Of a stretch of 64,000 nucleotides of DNA, positions 23,475 to 36,839 are shown one piece after another. The translations under genes were made by a program, and so were the position numbers. The stretch lies in contig CM042014.1 in the NCBI GenBank assembly GCA_023525715.1, forward strand, positions 25,142,904 through 25,206,903. Reading direction: 5' to 3'. A model generated the notes under the pieces. It searched no databases, was not told the DNA's origin, and saw only the letters and a program-made list of their open reading frames with translations. This stretch comes from Cichorium intybus. Lineage: Eukaryota; Streptophyta; Magnoliopsida; Asterales; Asteraceae. Position 1 is the stretch's first letter, and every line of letters begins with the position of its first letter.

Positions 23475-25734
23475 TGTAACATCTGTATATTCGACTACTA
23501 TTATTCAGGTATATTTACAACGTTAGTTATCGATTATGAAATTTTGATAGTATAACATTCGTATTTTCGACTATTATTGACCATGTATATCTTACGGCGT
23601 AATTAAATAAATTATTGATTATTAAATTTTGATATGACATAAAATAGAATTTATTATATAATTGATTATATTATCATATGTTATACTAATTCCAAATATA
23701 TTGTATATTTATAAATTTCATATTTGGTCCATCTTTTAGTTATTAAGCATATATATATACACACGTATATATTAAATTAGAAAATTTCGATATATATTAG
23801 GAATTATGTTATTATATAATATTTTGTAAAAGCGAATATCTAAGATTTATGGTTGTCAAGATTTTAGAAACATAAATTCGAATATATACATTGATTTATA
23901 ATTCTTATAGTAAAAGGAAATATAAATGGAAATATGATCACATTACGTGTTATTTCAAAGGAAAGAACGAAAAGAACTTGGAGCCCAAGGTTATTTAAGA
24001 GAATAACACGTGTTATCATGAGGTGTTATTTTTGTATTAAGATTGGAACGATGCGTGTCACTTGATTGAATATATTCGTACAATTTGAAGTTATGGTGTC
24101 AAGATAGGAGGGTACGTGTCAAGTTGTCTATGAATATTGTGAGTGACTAATCTCAAGAAGTACGGACCATTTCAAATGAGCTTTCAAATTTATAGTATAA
24201 ATAGAAGCATTCATGGTTAGTTTTAACAAAATAAATTAACCAAATAAAGCTTAGAAAGAATAAAAGGACTTTCGAAAAATGCAATTTCAAAGGTACGATC
24301 TTATTATGTAGTTTTTATGATTAATAAATTTTAGTCGTTGGTATAATCATAAAGTTAAGATATTAGTTTACTTTTATCATCGTATTGATACTATACTTTT
24401 AACGATACTGTTTTATTTATTTAAATTTATTTTGAAACATGTTATTATATAACTAAAATATTATTAGTTATATGATAACTTATGTTTATTCGGTTATTAA
24501 CTAATTTTATATCGGACCAACGAAATATATGAAATTATTACTAAAAATTTATTATATAACAGAAATACTATTAGTTATATTTATTTGGTTAGTAACGTAA
24601 GACATTATTTCTAACCGTTTAGATCAAGGAGTTATCGTCGGGACTATTAAGGAAGTGAAACATATACCTACTGTTTCAGGTGAGTCATGTTGAATTTTCC
24701 CAAAAATGGTACATGTCAAAATTATATTAATTTTGATGGTTATACATCTTTAAAATGTTTGGTATCAATGACGTTTTTGGCATATCATGACTTAAAGAAT
24801 ATTATTTGCAATCCATTATTAATGTTTTCTTTTTATTCATTAATATGCATACTTGGAAAGTTCAAAACGATTCTTTTATAAAATGTTATATTTATAACAA
24901 AACATTTTCCATTGTGTGCTATTATTGATTAAAAAGACTAAAAGTATGACTTAAATGTTACAAGGAGATATGTTGGATTATGTTCGGCAACAAACGGTTA
25001 CTCTACTGAAGGTTTCGGTCGACGCGAATTAGTAATATCCATGGGTAGCGCCCATTTGATGTCACGAATGACATCAGAGTTGTAGTTGCGAGCTATGACT
25101 CGGGATGATAGGCATAGAGTCCGGAGGTACCACCGACTCCAGGACCGCACTCCCACTGATCCGGGGGATGCTGAAATCAGCACAACGGTTAATTGAATTG
25201 CTCTGTGCTATTATTCATACCGGAAAACCCGTCAAGGGTTATGGATGTTCTAACGGAAGCAGAAAAGGGTTACATAATTCAACGGAAACAAGTTTGTGAT
25301 TATTGGCAATATAACTGGAACACGGAAACTATTAATACAGAAATGAGTTTTCTTAAACTATAAGAAACACCATATATTTTGATATTACCAAAATTTAGAT
25401 TTGATCAAGGATTTTTGAATATTTTATTATTTCGTAAACTCATGAGCTCACCAGGCGTAAAAGCCTGACCCTTTTTATAAATCGACGTGTATCCAGGTTC
25501 AGGAGCTGTTATGGGGACTAGCAAGGGTAAGAATAAGATTCCTTAGGCCAGATGTAGGATTCTGGAAGGAAGATACGTTATGGAAGATAGTCTTTTGTTG
25601 TAATAAAGTAATGCCCGTGTTAGTAGGCTCGTTTGGCCATATGTATTTCGCTTCCAACCTAGCTTACTCTGAAAATGAAATAAAACGTTTAAAGTTTTTA
25701 GAATTGCTATCTTCCAAGAAATGAGGGCGTTACA
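23475..25734 (+). repeat. 5' LTR of the gypsy element
   Basis: Starts TGTAACATCT and ends GGGCGTTACA. TATAAATAG lies at 24196-24204. An 85 bp partial direct duplication (23532-23549 repeated at 23617-23634) is absent from the 3' LTR. Confidence 0.92.
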
Positions 25735-25737
25735 AGG

Positions 25738-25750
25738 TGGTATTAGAGCC
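25738..25750 (+). other. Primer binding site, one base changed
   Basis: TGGTATTAGAGCC, one transition from the usual TGGTATCAGAGCC, four bases inside the 5' LTR end. Confidence 0.85.
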
Positions 25751-26240
25751 ATTGACTATAGAGAATTAAGTAAACCATAAGGTATTACAACTATAGTCAT
25801 AGGTTGTATAAAGTTAAAATATATATTATAATGTAAATACTTGACATCATTAGTCAGATCATGACTAAGCCCATCCATTCTTATTTCCTCTAAAGAGGTA
25901 TAGGACGGTCCTTAATGTTCCCTAAGGGGGCCGGTTGTTAAAGAGCCTAGCGCCTACCATCCCCCCCGCCTCTTTCCTGCATTACGGAATGGAGTTACCG
26001 AAAGGGTCTGACAAAATGATATCGCAAACCAATAAGGAAATAATCAATACCCTTAGAAATTTTAAATTTTAGGAACATCATAGATAGTATGACTTAGACT
26101 TAAACTAGGGGGATTGGGTAGAACAATACGATGATTTTTTTTATATATAATCATCAATTTTAGTCGTTTTACCTAGCATGCTATTACGAATACTATGCTA
26201 AAGATATATTAATTATAGTTATGTTATAAACAGCTCGAAA
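25751..26240. other. Gypsy leader region
   Basis: Untranslated leader between PBS and gag. Contains a C-rich patch near 25960. No ORF of note. Confidence 0.6.
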
Positions 26241-27445
26241 ATGAATCCTGAACAAGGTCATCGAGATTCTAGTAATGCAACTCCAGATCAACCTGAGGAA
26301 TTCCATCAAAGGCCTGGAAAAGGGGTCGAAACATCACAAACACAAGATTCAGAGCAACATAACTTTACTACACCAGACGAAAATCTTAGAACTTCTATCA
26401 TGTCTGATATGATGAAGTTGTTAGAAACGATGATGACTCGACAAAAAGAAACGCTTACAAAGATCATAATTGATCAGAATGCAGTCAACCATCAGTTCAA
26501 TGGTGAACTAACCCAGATGGACGATGCTGGAAGAGATCAAAATATGAATCACAATAACACTCAAACAAATGGGGGTGAACGGTTAGTAAAGGGAAGCACT
26601 ACGTTTAAAAGCTTCTTGAGTAGCCGACCACCAGAATTTGCCGGAGACGAAAACCCATTGAAATGCCTAGATTGGTTAAGAGAGATGGAACAAGCGTTTG
26701 AGTCTAGTGAATGCGGCGAACAACAAAAGGTTAGATTCGCATCTCATATGTTCCGAAAACAGGCATTAGATTGGTGGAACGTTACCCGCGAGACTCGTGG
26801 AACAGAAGCTGCCATGGTCAGAATTCAAAGACAAAGTGATGGGTAAATACTGCAACCAAAGGGCTAGGGATCGGATGGAAGATGAATTTAGAGGGTTACA
26901 GAAAAGAAGTCAAACTATTGCCCAATACTCTAAGCAGTTTATGGAAAAACTAGTCTTCTTAAAGCATTTAGCCCCTGACGAAGAAAGTAAAGTTAAATTT
27001 TACGTGAAAGGGCTACCATCAGATATGAAGGCATTTGTTCGAAATGCCCATGTGGACATACTTGAGAAGGCTATTGAAGAGTCACAACTACTGGAGGATG
27101 ACCTAACCCCAAAGAAAGAAGAAAAGTTTTATGGTAAAAGGCAGTGGGAAGCACCAAATAGGAATGTGAAAAGATTTCAACCAAACTCAGGCGGAAGGAG
27201 GTTTGAGCCTAAAAGAGAGTTTGATATGTGTCCTCGATGCAATAAGAGGCACACAGGAAAATGTTTTGCCACTATGATAATATGTAATAGGTGTGGAAAA
27301 CCAGGTCATATAGTTAGAGATTGCCGATTAAGCCGATGTTATACATGTGGGGCGGAGGGACATATAAGCTTCAACTGTCCCAAACTGAAGGGAATCGGGA
27401 AAGAACCAACAGCCTTTCCACGAAAGAAGGATAAGAAAACTCCAG
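26241..27445 (+). pseudogene. Gypsy gag, frameshifted
   Basis: The gag polyprotein would form the virus-like particle that packages element RNA in the cytoplasm. The first frame opens at ATG 26241 and includes PEFAGDENPLKCLDWL, typical of gypsy gag. It shifts frame near 26800-26830: the original frame stops at 26846 while homology continues in the next frame from about 26815 (SEFKDKVMGKYC). Zinc-knuckle segments follow: CPRCNKRHTGKC near 27229, then CCHC boxes CNRCGKPGHIVRDC and CYTCGAEGHISFNC. Protease follows in the second frame. The frameshift separates the N-terminal gag from the nucleocapsid and pol. Confidence 0.88.
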
Positions 27446-30400
27446 GGAGAGCATTTCAAATGACTGCTGAAGATGCACATGAAGTTGCTAACGTTGTATC
27501 CGGTATTTTCTTAGTAAACTCCTTACCAGCACGCGTCTTATTTGGTTCAGGTTCCGATTGTTCATTCGTGTCTCTATCTTTCTGTGAGAAATTTTGTACT
27601 CCGATTAGTAATTTAGATAAGGCATTATTAATAGAGACCGCCAATGAAGGTCATGTCATAATTCGACAAGTATATGATAAGTGCACCATCCAGATCGAAG
27701 ATAGTATAATTCCGGTTAGATTACTACCTATAGACATACGTAGTTTTGATGTAGTGATCGGAATGGATTGGCTCTCAGAGCATCAAGCAGACATCTCGTG
27801 TGCCAAGAAGATAATTGTCATTCATAAACCAAATAGGGAACCTTTATACATTTATGGTGAAATACGTCGAGGTGATATAGGAATTATCACTGTGACTAAA
27901 GCACAAAAGTGTCTTGTTAAAGGTTACTCTTCTTATTTGGCATACATTATCAATGTCGAAGTAGAAAAGAAGAAAGTTGACGAAGTTCGGATAGTAAGAG
28001 AATTTTCAGATGTTTTCCCAGAAGAATTACCTGGACTACCACCCGATCGTCAGGTAGAATTTCGTATTGATCTTGTCCCTGGTGCAGCGCCAATTGCAAA
28101 AGCCCCATATCGGTTAGCACCTTCAGAAATGAAGGAAATGATGTCCCAATTACAGGAGCTGCTCGATAAGGCATTGATACGACCTAGCTCGTCACCATGG
28201 GGAGCCCCAGTGTTATTTGTGAAAAAGAAAGATGGCTCGATACGCATGTGCATCGACTATCGGGAGTTGAATAAGGTAACAATCAAGAAAAAATATCCAC
28301 TTCCCCGTATCGACGACCTGTTCGATCAATTACAAGGAGCTAGTTATTTCTCCAAAATCGACTTAAGGTCTGGATATCACCAACTAAAGGTTAGAGATGA
28401 GGATGTAGCAAAGACTGCCTTTAGAACTCGATATGGCCACTACGAGTTCATGGTTATGCCTTTCGGCTTAACTAATGCTCCAGCAGCATTTATGGACTTG
28501 ATGAATCGAGTTTGTCGTCCCTTCTTAGACAAATCAGTAATCGTATTCATTGACGACATCCTTATTTACTCAAAAAATAAGGAAGAGCATGAAAAACATC
28601 TACATGAGATCTTGGAACTCCTAAGATGGGAGAAACTCTACGCAAAATTCTCCAAGTGTGAATTTTGGTTATCAGAAGTTCAATTTTTAGGCCACGTGAT
28701 TTGTAAAGATGGTGTGAAGGTAGACCCATCCAAGGTGGAAGCAGTGATGAACTGGGAAGTTCCCAGAAATCTGACAGAAATTCGAAGTTTCCTAGGATTA
28801 GTTGGGTACTACCGACGATTCATTCAAGATTTCTCAAAGATAGCATCATCATTGACGGCCTTAACAAAGAAGAACGCAAAATTTCTTCGGGCCGAGCAAC
28901 ATACTAAAGCCTTTGAAACATTACGACAAAAATTGTGTGAAGCACCTGTATTGACACTACCCGAAGGATCAGAAGACTTTGTAGTGTATATTGATGCTTC
29001 TAAATGTGGTCTAGGATGTGTCCTAATGCAACGAGGTAAGGTAATTGCTTATGCTTCTAGGCAATTAAAGGATCATGAAAAGAATTACCCGGTGCATGAT
29101 TTGGAATTAGCAGCAGTGATATTTGCTTTGAAGCTATGGCGTCATTACTTATATGGTACATCATGTACTATATTTACTGACCATAAAAGCTTAAAACATG
29201 TCTTTGACCAGAAAGAGTTAAACATGAGGCAACGACGTTGGTTAGAGCTAATTAAGGACTATGATTGTGAGATCATGTATCATCCAAGAAAAGCTAACGT
29301 TGTTGTAGATGCATTAAGTCGCAAGGAGCATTGTGGTGTCACTCTAGCTAGATTTGCTAGAATCGAGGCTACTTCCAACTTTATTGAAAGGATTAAAGAA
29401 GCACAAGTCGAAGCTCTCAAAGAAGAGAACTTGAAAGGTGAGATAATGGTGAAACAAAAGTCATTGCTAGAAGAAGATAGTCGAGGCCTAAAGTTGTTTC
29501 AAGGGAGGATTTGGGTACCTAGTATCAGAGGCATTCGTAAGATACTCTTAGAAGATTCCCACAAATCAAGGTATTCCATTCATCCAGGTTGTACCAAGAT
29601 GTACAGGGATTTAAAGTTACATTATTGGTGGCCTGTGATGAAATTGGACGTGGCAAGGTACGTAGAAAAGTGTGTGACATGTTTACAGGTGAAAGCTGAG
29701 CATCAGCGACCGTATGGTAGTCTCCAACCGCTAGACATACCCGAATGGAAATGGGGTCATGTCACAATGGACTTTTTGATGAGTTTGCCTAAGATAGTGA
29801 AGGGCCATGATTCAATATGGGTCGTGGTAAATCGATTGACAAAAAGTGCACACTTCCTACCAATAAAGGAAACTTGGCCAATTGACAGGTTAGCCAAGTT
29901 ATATACTGATGAAATTGTCTGCAGGCATGGAGTGCCGTTGTCTATTTTATCAGACAGAGATACTCGCTTTACCTCCAAGTTCTGGGAAGGTTTACAAAGA
30001 GAGTTGGGGACAAGAGTGAACTTAAGTACCACATATCATCCCCAAACAGATGGACAAAGTGAAAGGACAATTCAGACTCTTGGCGATATGCTTCGATCAT
30101 GCGCTATTGATTTTAGTGGAAGCTGGGATATACACTTGCCATTAGTAGAATTCGCCTACAACAATAGTTACCATTCTAGTATTGGCATGGCGCCATTTGA
30201 AGCTCTTTATGGACGGAAGTGTATAACTCCAGTTTGTTGGTTAGAAGCTGGATAAAAGCAATTCGCAGGACCTGAGATAGTACAACAGACGGCAGATAAA
30301 GTCAAAGTCATTCGGGAACGTCTAAAATCTGCACAAGACCGACAGAAAAGTTATGCATACAAGAAGAGACGCCCAATCGAATTCCAGGTGGGAGACAAAG

Positions 30401-30669
30401 TTATGCTTAAGGTATCACCCTGGAAAGGACTGATTAGATTAGGGAAACGTGGGAAACTTAGTCCTCGTTTTCTTGGACCCTTTAAAATACTAGAAAGAAT
30501 TGGGTCACAAGCATATCGATTAGATCTGCCACCTGAGTTACAAGGTATTCATAATACCTTTCATGTATGTTATCTACGAAAATGTTTAGCAGAAGAAGAG
30601 AACGTTATACTTCTACCAGACATTCAAGTTGATAACGAGGTTCGAAGCATCGTGGAGGTGCTAATATGA
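27446..30669 (+). pseudogene. Gypsy pol (protease, RT, RNase H, integrase), disabled
   Basis: Domains in order: protease near 27520-27800, reverse transcriptase with VFIDDILIYS near 28541, RNase H (YIDASKCGLGCVLMQ) to about 29320, zinc-binding integrase domain (HPGCTKMY, CVTCLQ), integrase core with DRDTRF and HPQTDGQSERTIQ, then the C-terminal region. Defects: the protease catalytic Asp is Gly (GGT at 27544-27546, giving GSG for DSG); an in-frame TAA at 30253-30255 cuts the integrase tail; and near 30655 the chromodomain end is deleted so the frame stops at 30669. The RT active site is intact. It needs another element's proteins to move. Confidence 0.92.
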
Positions 30670-30763
30670 CATGGGAACCCGAGAATGAAATGAGACGACG
30701 TTAACCTCATTTATTTACTTAGCGCGATTTCGAGGACGAAATCTACTCTAAGGAGGAAGGAGT
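30670..30763 (+). other. Gypsy 3' non-coding end and polypurine tract
   Basis: TTTCGAGGACGAAAT precedes the tract AAGGAGGAAGGAG (30750-30762), right before the LTR start at 30764. Confidence 0.85.
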
Positions 30764-31156
30764 TGTAACATCTGTATATTCGACTACTATTATTCAGATA
30801 TATTTACAACGTTAGTTATCGATTATTAAATTTTGATACGACATAAAATAGAATTTATTATATAATTGGTTATATTATCATATGTTATACTAATTCCAAA
30901 TATATTGTATATTTATAAATTTCATATTTGGTCCATCTTTTAATTATTAAACATATATATACATACGTATATATTAAATTAGAAAATTTCGATATATATT
31001 AGGAGTTATGTTATTATATAATATTTTGTAAAAGCGAATATCTAAGATTTATGGTTGTCAAGATTTTAGAAACATAAATTCGAACATATACATTGATTTA
31101 TAATTCTTATAGTAAAAGGAAATATAAATGGAAATATGATCACATTACGTGTTATA

Positions 31157-34100
31157 TCTATAAATACTAATAAAGGAATCCTAAATTGTCACTTGGCATT
31201 TTTTTAGAGTCTACTTTTGACACATGTCAGTCTAATATGCAATGACAGTATTTTTTTTCCCGCTAAATATCAAGTTTTAAATTGATCCTGAAATTACGTT
31301 TTGTTGTTCAGTTTCTGTTTTGAATACCTTGATTCCTTAAATTTCGGCACTTATATCTCCAATTTAATACCTTCCCCTGTATCTCAATCTTCTCGATTTA
31401 TCTCTCTGCCTCTTTAACCCTAATTCTCTTCATAGAACTCTCTATATTTCAGTTTTGAGATTTTCAGTTCCCGCTTGGGAGAATGAGAGCTTTGACTACT
31501 TCGTGACTTCGTATTGCTTTTCTACGGTTCAGCCATTGCCGGTAAACCTTCAGCCTGCTGCGATGGAGCCTTCTAGAGGCAAGATCGACGACACTTTTGA
31601 AGAAAGAGTTAGAGACTGCCCTTGGGAGTCTACATTTAGTGAAAAGTGAGATGGCAAGATTACATCTGTCTGAGAAGCATAATCACAAAAGTATTGAAAA
31701 CCTTTTGCAGCAAGTTATGGCTTTACAATATGTTTCTAGAACTTGCACTCTTGTGTTTTATTGCTTATATGATACAATTGATGAAAAAGATATCAATTTC
31801 CAACTGCAAACCGATAAATCAACTATTGATTACCGAGATTTCAGTCGACTTAGGGTTTTATTCCCCACAAAATCTTCTTTTCATCTCCATCTATCTTCCT
31901 GCCGCTCACCCTCCGCCCCATAAACGTCGAACATATCTCCTATTACTTCAGCGATATCGTTTTGTGTAAGTTTCTATTTACCTAATATCTTCTACTTTCC
32001 AAGTAATTTCCTAACAAAAACTGTTATGATTTACAAAACTCAGTAAACAGAATGTTACCACTGCTTTAGTGGTATTTATTTAGCATAATTACGATCAATC
32101 GTTCCATGTACTATTTCTAATCAATTCTTTTATATTATACATCAACTTCAATTTCAATATACATTACGTCGATGCTGCTTTCAACCCTACCACCATTTAT
32201 AGGTATGATTTCTTTATTTACTATGTTTTTTCATTTTTGTTTGAATCTTAATTTGGGGTTTGTGGTTTCTAGGGTTCATTAATGTTTATTTTCATTGGAT
32301 TTGGAGGAGACTAAAGGTCTCCTTTTCCGTCTATAGTCCATAAAATCTGGCAAACGATATGCATATTATTTTGGGGGTGTGGTTTCTATATTTACAAGAT
32401 CCAGCAAAAACTTTACTTATAAAAAAAACTATGCCAAACTATATTATATTTTTAAATGACACCCATTGAATCCTCTCTTTGGTATGTATATAAATGACTC
32501 TTCAATCTTAATTGTTTACATATACTAAATTAATGAGTTAACATATCACACATGTATTAAGAATATATGAAACTGGTCCTATTTACATTTTGATCATCGA
32601 AGATTTTTTGTTATTATGATAAGTAATCATCAATTGGGTTATTTGTTTTTCAGGTTATGCCCAAGAGTTTTTAAAATCCTATATAGTAGTAGCAAATACA
32701 GTATGTGGAACTTATCCTTTTTTATTATTTTGTATTATTTTCTTAAATTAAATTGCCCTATGTGGCTATGCCTATGATCTCTGCTACCTTCTGGTTGGTG
32801 TTGCTATAGTTCTACAAAGTTGTCTACTTCAAAAAGTAGAAGATATTACATGTATTTGAATTATGGATGTTGACTAATTTTTGGCATTTAAAATGCAGGA
32901 GTGTCCAAGAAATCCAAGGATGCTTAGACTTCTTATAGTTGAAGTGTTGGAAATGTAACAAATCTTGCAACTTCATGTACTATAAAGCCAAGCCATATAT
33001 ATTACCCATAAAACCGACCATTTTAGTTTTATTCTAAACATATTAGTTATTGATGGTAATAATTCTTGAAATGGTGTTTGTTAATTTCTTCAAAACTTGC
33101 AGGATTGTCTTTCATGGTGATGCATTAAGAAAGCTTTCAATTCTTTGAACTACTCCATATTTCCAACTCATTGAGAAATTTATTTTTACTTAAATTCGCC
33201 ATATATTTGAAAATTAGCAAATAACCTACAATATATTTGACTTTTATTTGTGTTTCTTTAATTATAGGATGACTTTGATTGCAGAGCATGGCTAGAAAGG
33301 AAGGATTCAAGATCCTAGACGCCTTTTTTGTTGAATCACATATCATTTTGAGGTTTAAAAGAAACGCGGTGTCATGGAAGGTATGTGGCCATTAGGGAAT
33401 CTACTTATGAGTGTTTGAATAATTGATTATATCAATCATTAATTTCTATACGTTTTTATATTATGATGCTTCAAAACATATGAATAACTTTTGACTCCTT
33501 ATTTATCATTTATTATATTAAAAATATGTGATCATATAATTTCTAGATAAATCATCAAGGCTTTATCTGTAAATACATTTTATATTCTTTTTAATACTAT
33601 ATCGGTCAAATGATAACAAGACAAACAATATGTTAGGGATGGAAAAATACTCGAATCCGACTGGAAAAACAAAACCTGAAATTTTTGGGCTGAGTAAATG
33701 GTTATGAGACCAACTATGGTATTTATTTATTTATTTTTTTAAATTCACAAGTTTGGAATGGGTTATGGTTTTGTGGCGATGAAATATCAAATGATTCACA
33801 GGGTAAACCTTAGAAAAGTAAATCTTGAAAGTTAAAACTTCAAGCTCCTGCTTCCATGACGATTATTGACTTGGACATTCAAATATAGCATTATTCCTTT
33901 AACAGCCTAGGTTTTGCCAAAAATCAATGAAAATATAAGAGTCAAATGAAAAATCAAGCCTTCAATCTATTTTTCATATGAAAACTTCATTATTTGAAAT
34001 TGTCTCGATCTATGCAAGTTGATGTGTTTCTTGCTCCAAATATCATTGGCTTATCACAATGATTTAACTTTGGCAATATACACAAGTTTTTACATATGTG

Positions 34101-34608
34101 TAACATACTATTTGAGAAAACTCGCTTAAATATGGTACTTAATATTTGTCTCCCTTAATGTACTCAATTTAGGGTTATTGTATCTCTCAATAGAATGCTA
34201 AGGGAAATATAGGCATATACTGTTAAAGTGTAATTTAATCATATTAGTTTATTACATACAATTAAAGTATTTAACACTAATGTATTTATTATCTTGTGTA
34301 TAATGTAAGCATTTTGTTTTTTTTTTTTTGGCTTGACAAGCTACGATACTTCAATAAAATATCAATTTGCAATCCAAAGATAATTTTTTTTAATTTTTGA
34401 TTACTTAACTGGTATTCATACAATTAATTTAATTTTGTTGCTTATTTTTGCTATTTTTATTTTCAAGCTAACATCTTTAAATTTCAATAATATATTATCT
34501 AATTGTATTTCGTTAATATAATCAAATTGTATGATAAAATAAATTGTTTTTATTATTATATAAGTTGTTTTAATTGTCAACCGTGTAACACACGGGTTTA
34601 TAATCTAG
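31157..34608 (+). mobile_element. Helitron inserted in the gypsy 3' LTR
   Basis: Comparison with the 5' LTR defines the insertion. It starts TCTATAAATACTAATAA after host A and ends with hairpin CCGTGT-AAC-ACACGG (34581-34595), nine bases, then CTAG before host T. These are the hallmarks of a Helitron (TC start, CTRR end, A|T insertion). At 3452 bp with no Rep/helicase coding it is non-autonomous. It carries a coding-like fragment at 31564-31735 and otherwise AT-rich DNA. Confidence 0.93.
31564..31735 (+). pseudogene. Captured gene fragment in the Helitron, coiled-coil-like
   Basis: One frame opens at ATG 31563 (MEPSRGKIDDTFEE), and after about 31600 the next frame reads KKELETALGSLHLVKSEMAR and a Glu/Lys/Leu-rich continuation to about 31730. 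The heptad-like pattern suggests a coiled-coil protein. The family is not recognised. A frameshift and lack of further exons mark it as a captured fragment; gene capture is common in Helitrons. Confidence 0.45.
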
Positions 34609-36582
34609 TTTCAAATAAAGAAAGGAAAAAAACTTGGAGCCCAAGGTTATTTAAGAGAATGACACGTGTTATCATGAGTTGTTATTTTTGTATTAAGATT
34701 GGAACGATGCGTGTCACTTGATTGAATATATTCGTACAATTTTAAGTTATGGTGTCAAGATAGTAGGGTACGTGTCAATTTGTCTATGAATATAGTGAGT
34801 GACTAACCTCAAGAGGCACGGACCATTTCAAATGAGCTTTCAAATTTATAGTATAAATAGAAGCATTCTTGGTTAGTTTTATTATAGTATAAATAGAAGC
34901 ATTTTTGGTTAGTTTTAAGAAAATAAATTAACCAAATAAAGCTTAGAAAGAATAAAAGGACTTTCGAAAAATGCAATTTCAAAGGTACGATCTTATTATG
35001 TAGTTTTTATGATTAATAAATTTTAGTCGTTGGTATAATCATAAAGTTAAGATATTAGTTTACTTTTATCATCGTATTGATACTATACTTTTAACGATAC
35101 TGTTTTATTTATTTAAATTTATTTTGAAACATGTTATTATATAACTAAAATATTATTAGTTATATGATAACTTATGTTTCGGTTATTAACTAATTTTATA
35201 TCGGACCAACGATATATATGAAATTATTACTAAAAAGTTATTATATAACAGAAATACTATTAGTTATATTTATTTGGTTAGTAACGTAAGACATTATTTC
35301 TAACCGTTTAGATCAAGGAGTTATCGTCGGGACTATTAAGGAAGTGAATATACTTACTGTTTCAGGTGAGTCATGTTGAATTTTCCCAAAAATGGTACAC
35401 GTCAAAATTATATTAATTTTGATGGTTATACATCTTTAAAATGTTTGGTATCAATGACGTTTTTGGCATATCATGACTTAAAGAATATTATTTGCAATCC
35501 ATTATTAATGTTTTCTTTTTATTCATTAATATGCATACTTGGAAAGTTCAAAACGATTCTTTTATAAAATGTTATATTTATAACAAAAACCTTTTCCATT
35601 GTGTGCTATTATTGATTAAAAAGACTAAAAGTATGACGTAAATGTTACAAGGAGATATGTTGGATTATGTTCGGCAACAAACGGTTACTCTACTGAAGGT
35701 TTCGGTCGACGCGAATTAGTAATCTTCATGGGTAGCGCCCATTTGATGTCACGAATGACATCAGAGTTGTAGTTGCGAGCTATGACTCGGGATGATAGGC
35801 ATAGAGACCGGAGGTACCACCGACTCCAGCACCGCACTCCCACTGATCCGGGGGATGCTGAAATCAGCCTAGCGGTCAATGGAATTGCTCTGTGCTATTT
35901 CATTCATACCCAAAAACCCGTCAAGGGTTATGGATGTTCTAACGGAAGTAGCAAAGGGTTACATAATTGAACGGAAACAAGTTTGTGATTATTGGCAATA
36001 TAACTGGAACACGGAAACTATTGATACAGAAATGAGTTTTCATAAACTATAGGAAACACCATATATTTTGATATTACCAAAATTTAGATTTGATCAAGGA
36101 TTTTTGAATATTTTATTATTTCGTAAACTCATGAGCTCACCAGGCGTAAAAGCCTTACCTGTTTTATAAATCGACGTGTATCCAGGTTCAGGATCTGTTA
36201 TGGAGACTAGCAAGGGTAAGAATAAGATACCCTAGGCCAGATGTAGGATTCTGGAAGGAAGATGCGTTATGGAAGATAGTCTTTTGTTGTAATAAAGTAA
36301 TGCCCGTGTTAGTAGGCTCGTTTGGCCATATGTATTTCATTTCCAACCTAGCTTACTCTGAAAATGAAATAAAACAGTTAAAGTTTTTAGAATTGCTATC
36401 TTCCAAGAAATGAGGGCGTTACAGAAATGGAGGGAAGTTCTGTGTAAGTCTGAATATATGTTTCTTGGAATTAAAGAATAAATTACTTTGATGATAAATA
36501 CAAGACAAAAATGCTTCGTGTACTTGGTATAAATGAACTTTTTATAAAGATAAGATGATGAAGTGTTTATTATTTTTTACAG

Positions 36583-36822
36583 ATTGCACAAGCGGTGGTG
36601 AAGACAGATGGATTCTGGGAATCTGTGAGGACACTTGCACGTGGGTATGAGATAGTGATGGGTCTGCTTCCGTTCATCCCAGTTGCTTTTCTTGCATGAT
36701 TTTCTTTTGTTTCTGAATTCCAAACGCCTATGCTGTTCAACCAAGCCTTCAGTAGAGGTTTGCAAATATCTCGTATTCTTGGTAGTCATAGGAAAGAACG
36801 ATCGGCTAGAAACAAGGAGTAA
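36583..36822 (+). pseudogene. Callose synthase C-terminal exon, broken by a stop
   Basis: After a good acceptor (TTTTTTACAG) the frame encodes 79 codons typical of the last exon of plant callose synthases (1,3-beta-glucan synthases of the plasma membrane): WESVRTLARGYEIVMGLL, then SEFQTPMLFNQAFSRGLQIS, ending in a basic tail and TAA at 36820. A TGA at 36697-36699 replaces the Trp codon expected after FLA. No upstream exon is in the window; the left neighbour is the gypsy 3' LTR. It is a gene fragment or the cut end of a dead gene. Family assignment is firm, function is lost. Confidence 0.85.
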
Positions 36823-36839
36823 TCTTGAGATGAAATGCT

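Larger units (their letters stand above)
23475..36423 (+). mobile_element. Ty3/gypsy chromovirus-type element, complete but disabled
   Basis: 5' LTR, PBS, gag-pol, purine tract and 3' LTR are in order. Ends are TGTAACATCT and GGGCGTTACA. The flanking bases GAAGT (23470-23474) and GAAAT (36424-36428) are a likely 5 bp target-site duplication with one change. The LTRs differ by scattered substitutions, an 85 bp duplication in the 5' copy, a 36 bp duplication in the 3' copy and a 3.45 kb Helitron in the 3' copy, so the insertion is much older than the element at 1-7968. Gag-pol carries several disabling changes. Confidence 0.92.
30764..36423 (+). repeat. 3' LTR of the gypsy element, split by a Helitron
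   Basis: Matches the 5' LTR on both sides of the insertion at 31157-34608. A 36 bp duplication gives two TATAAATAG boxes (34852 and 34888) where the 5' LTR has one. Ends GGGCGTTACA. Confidence 0.92.
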
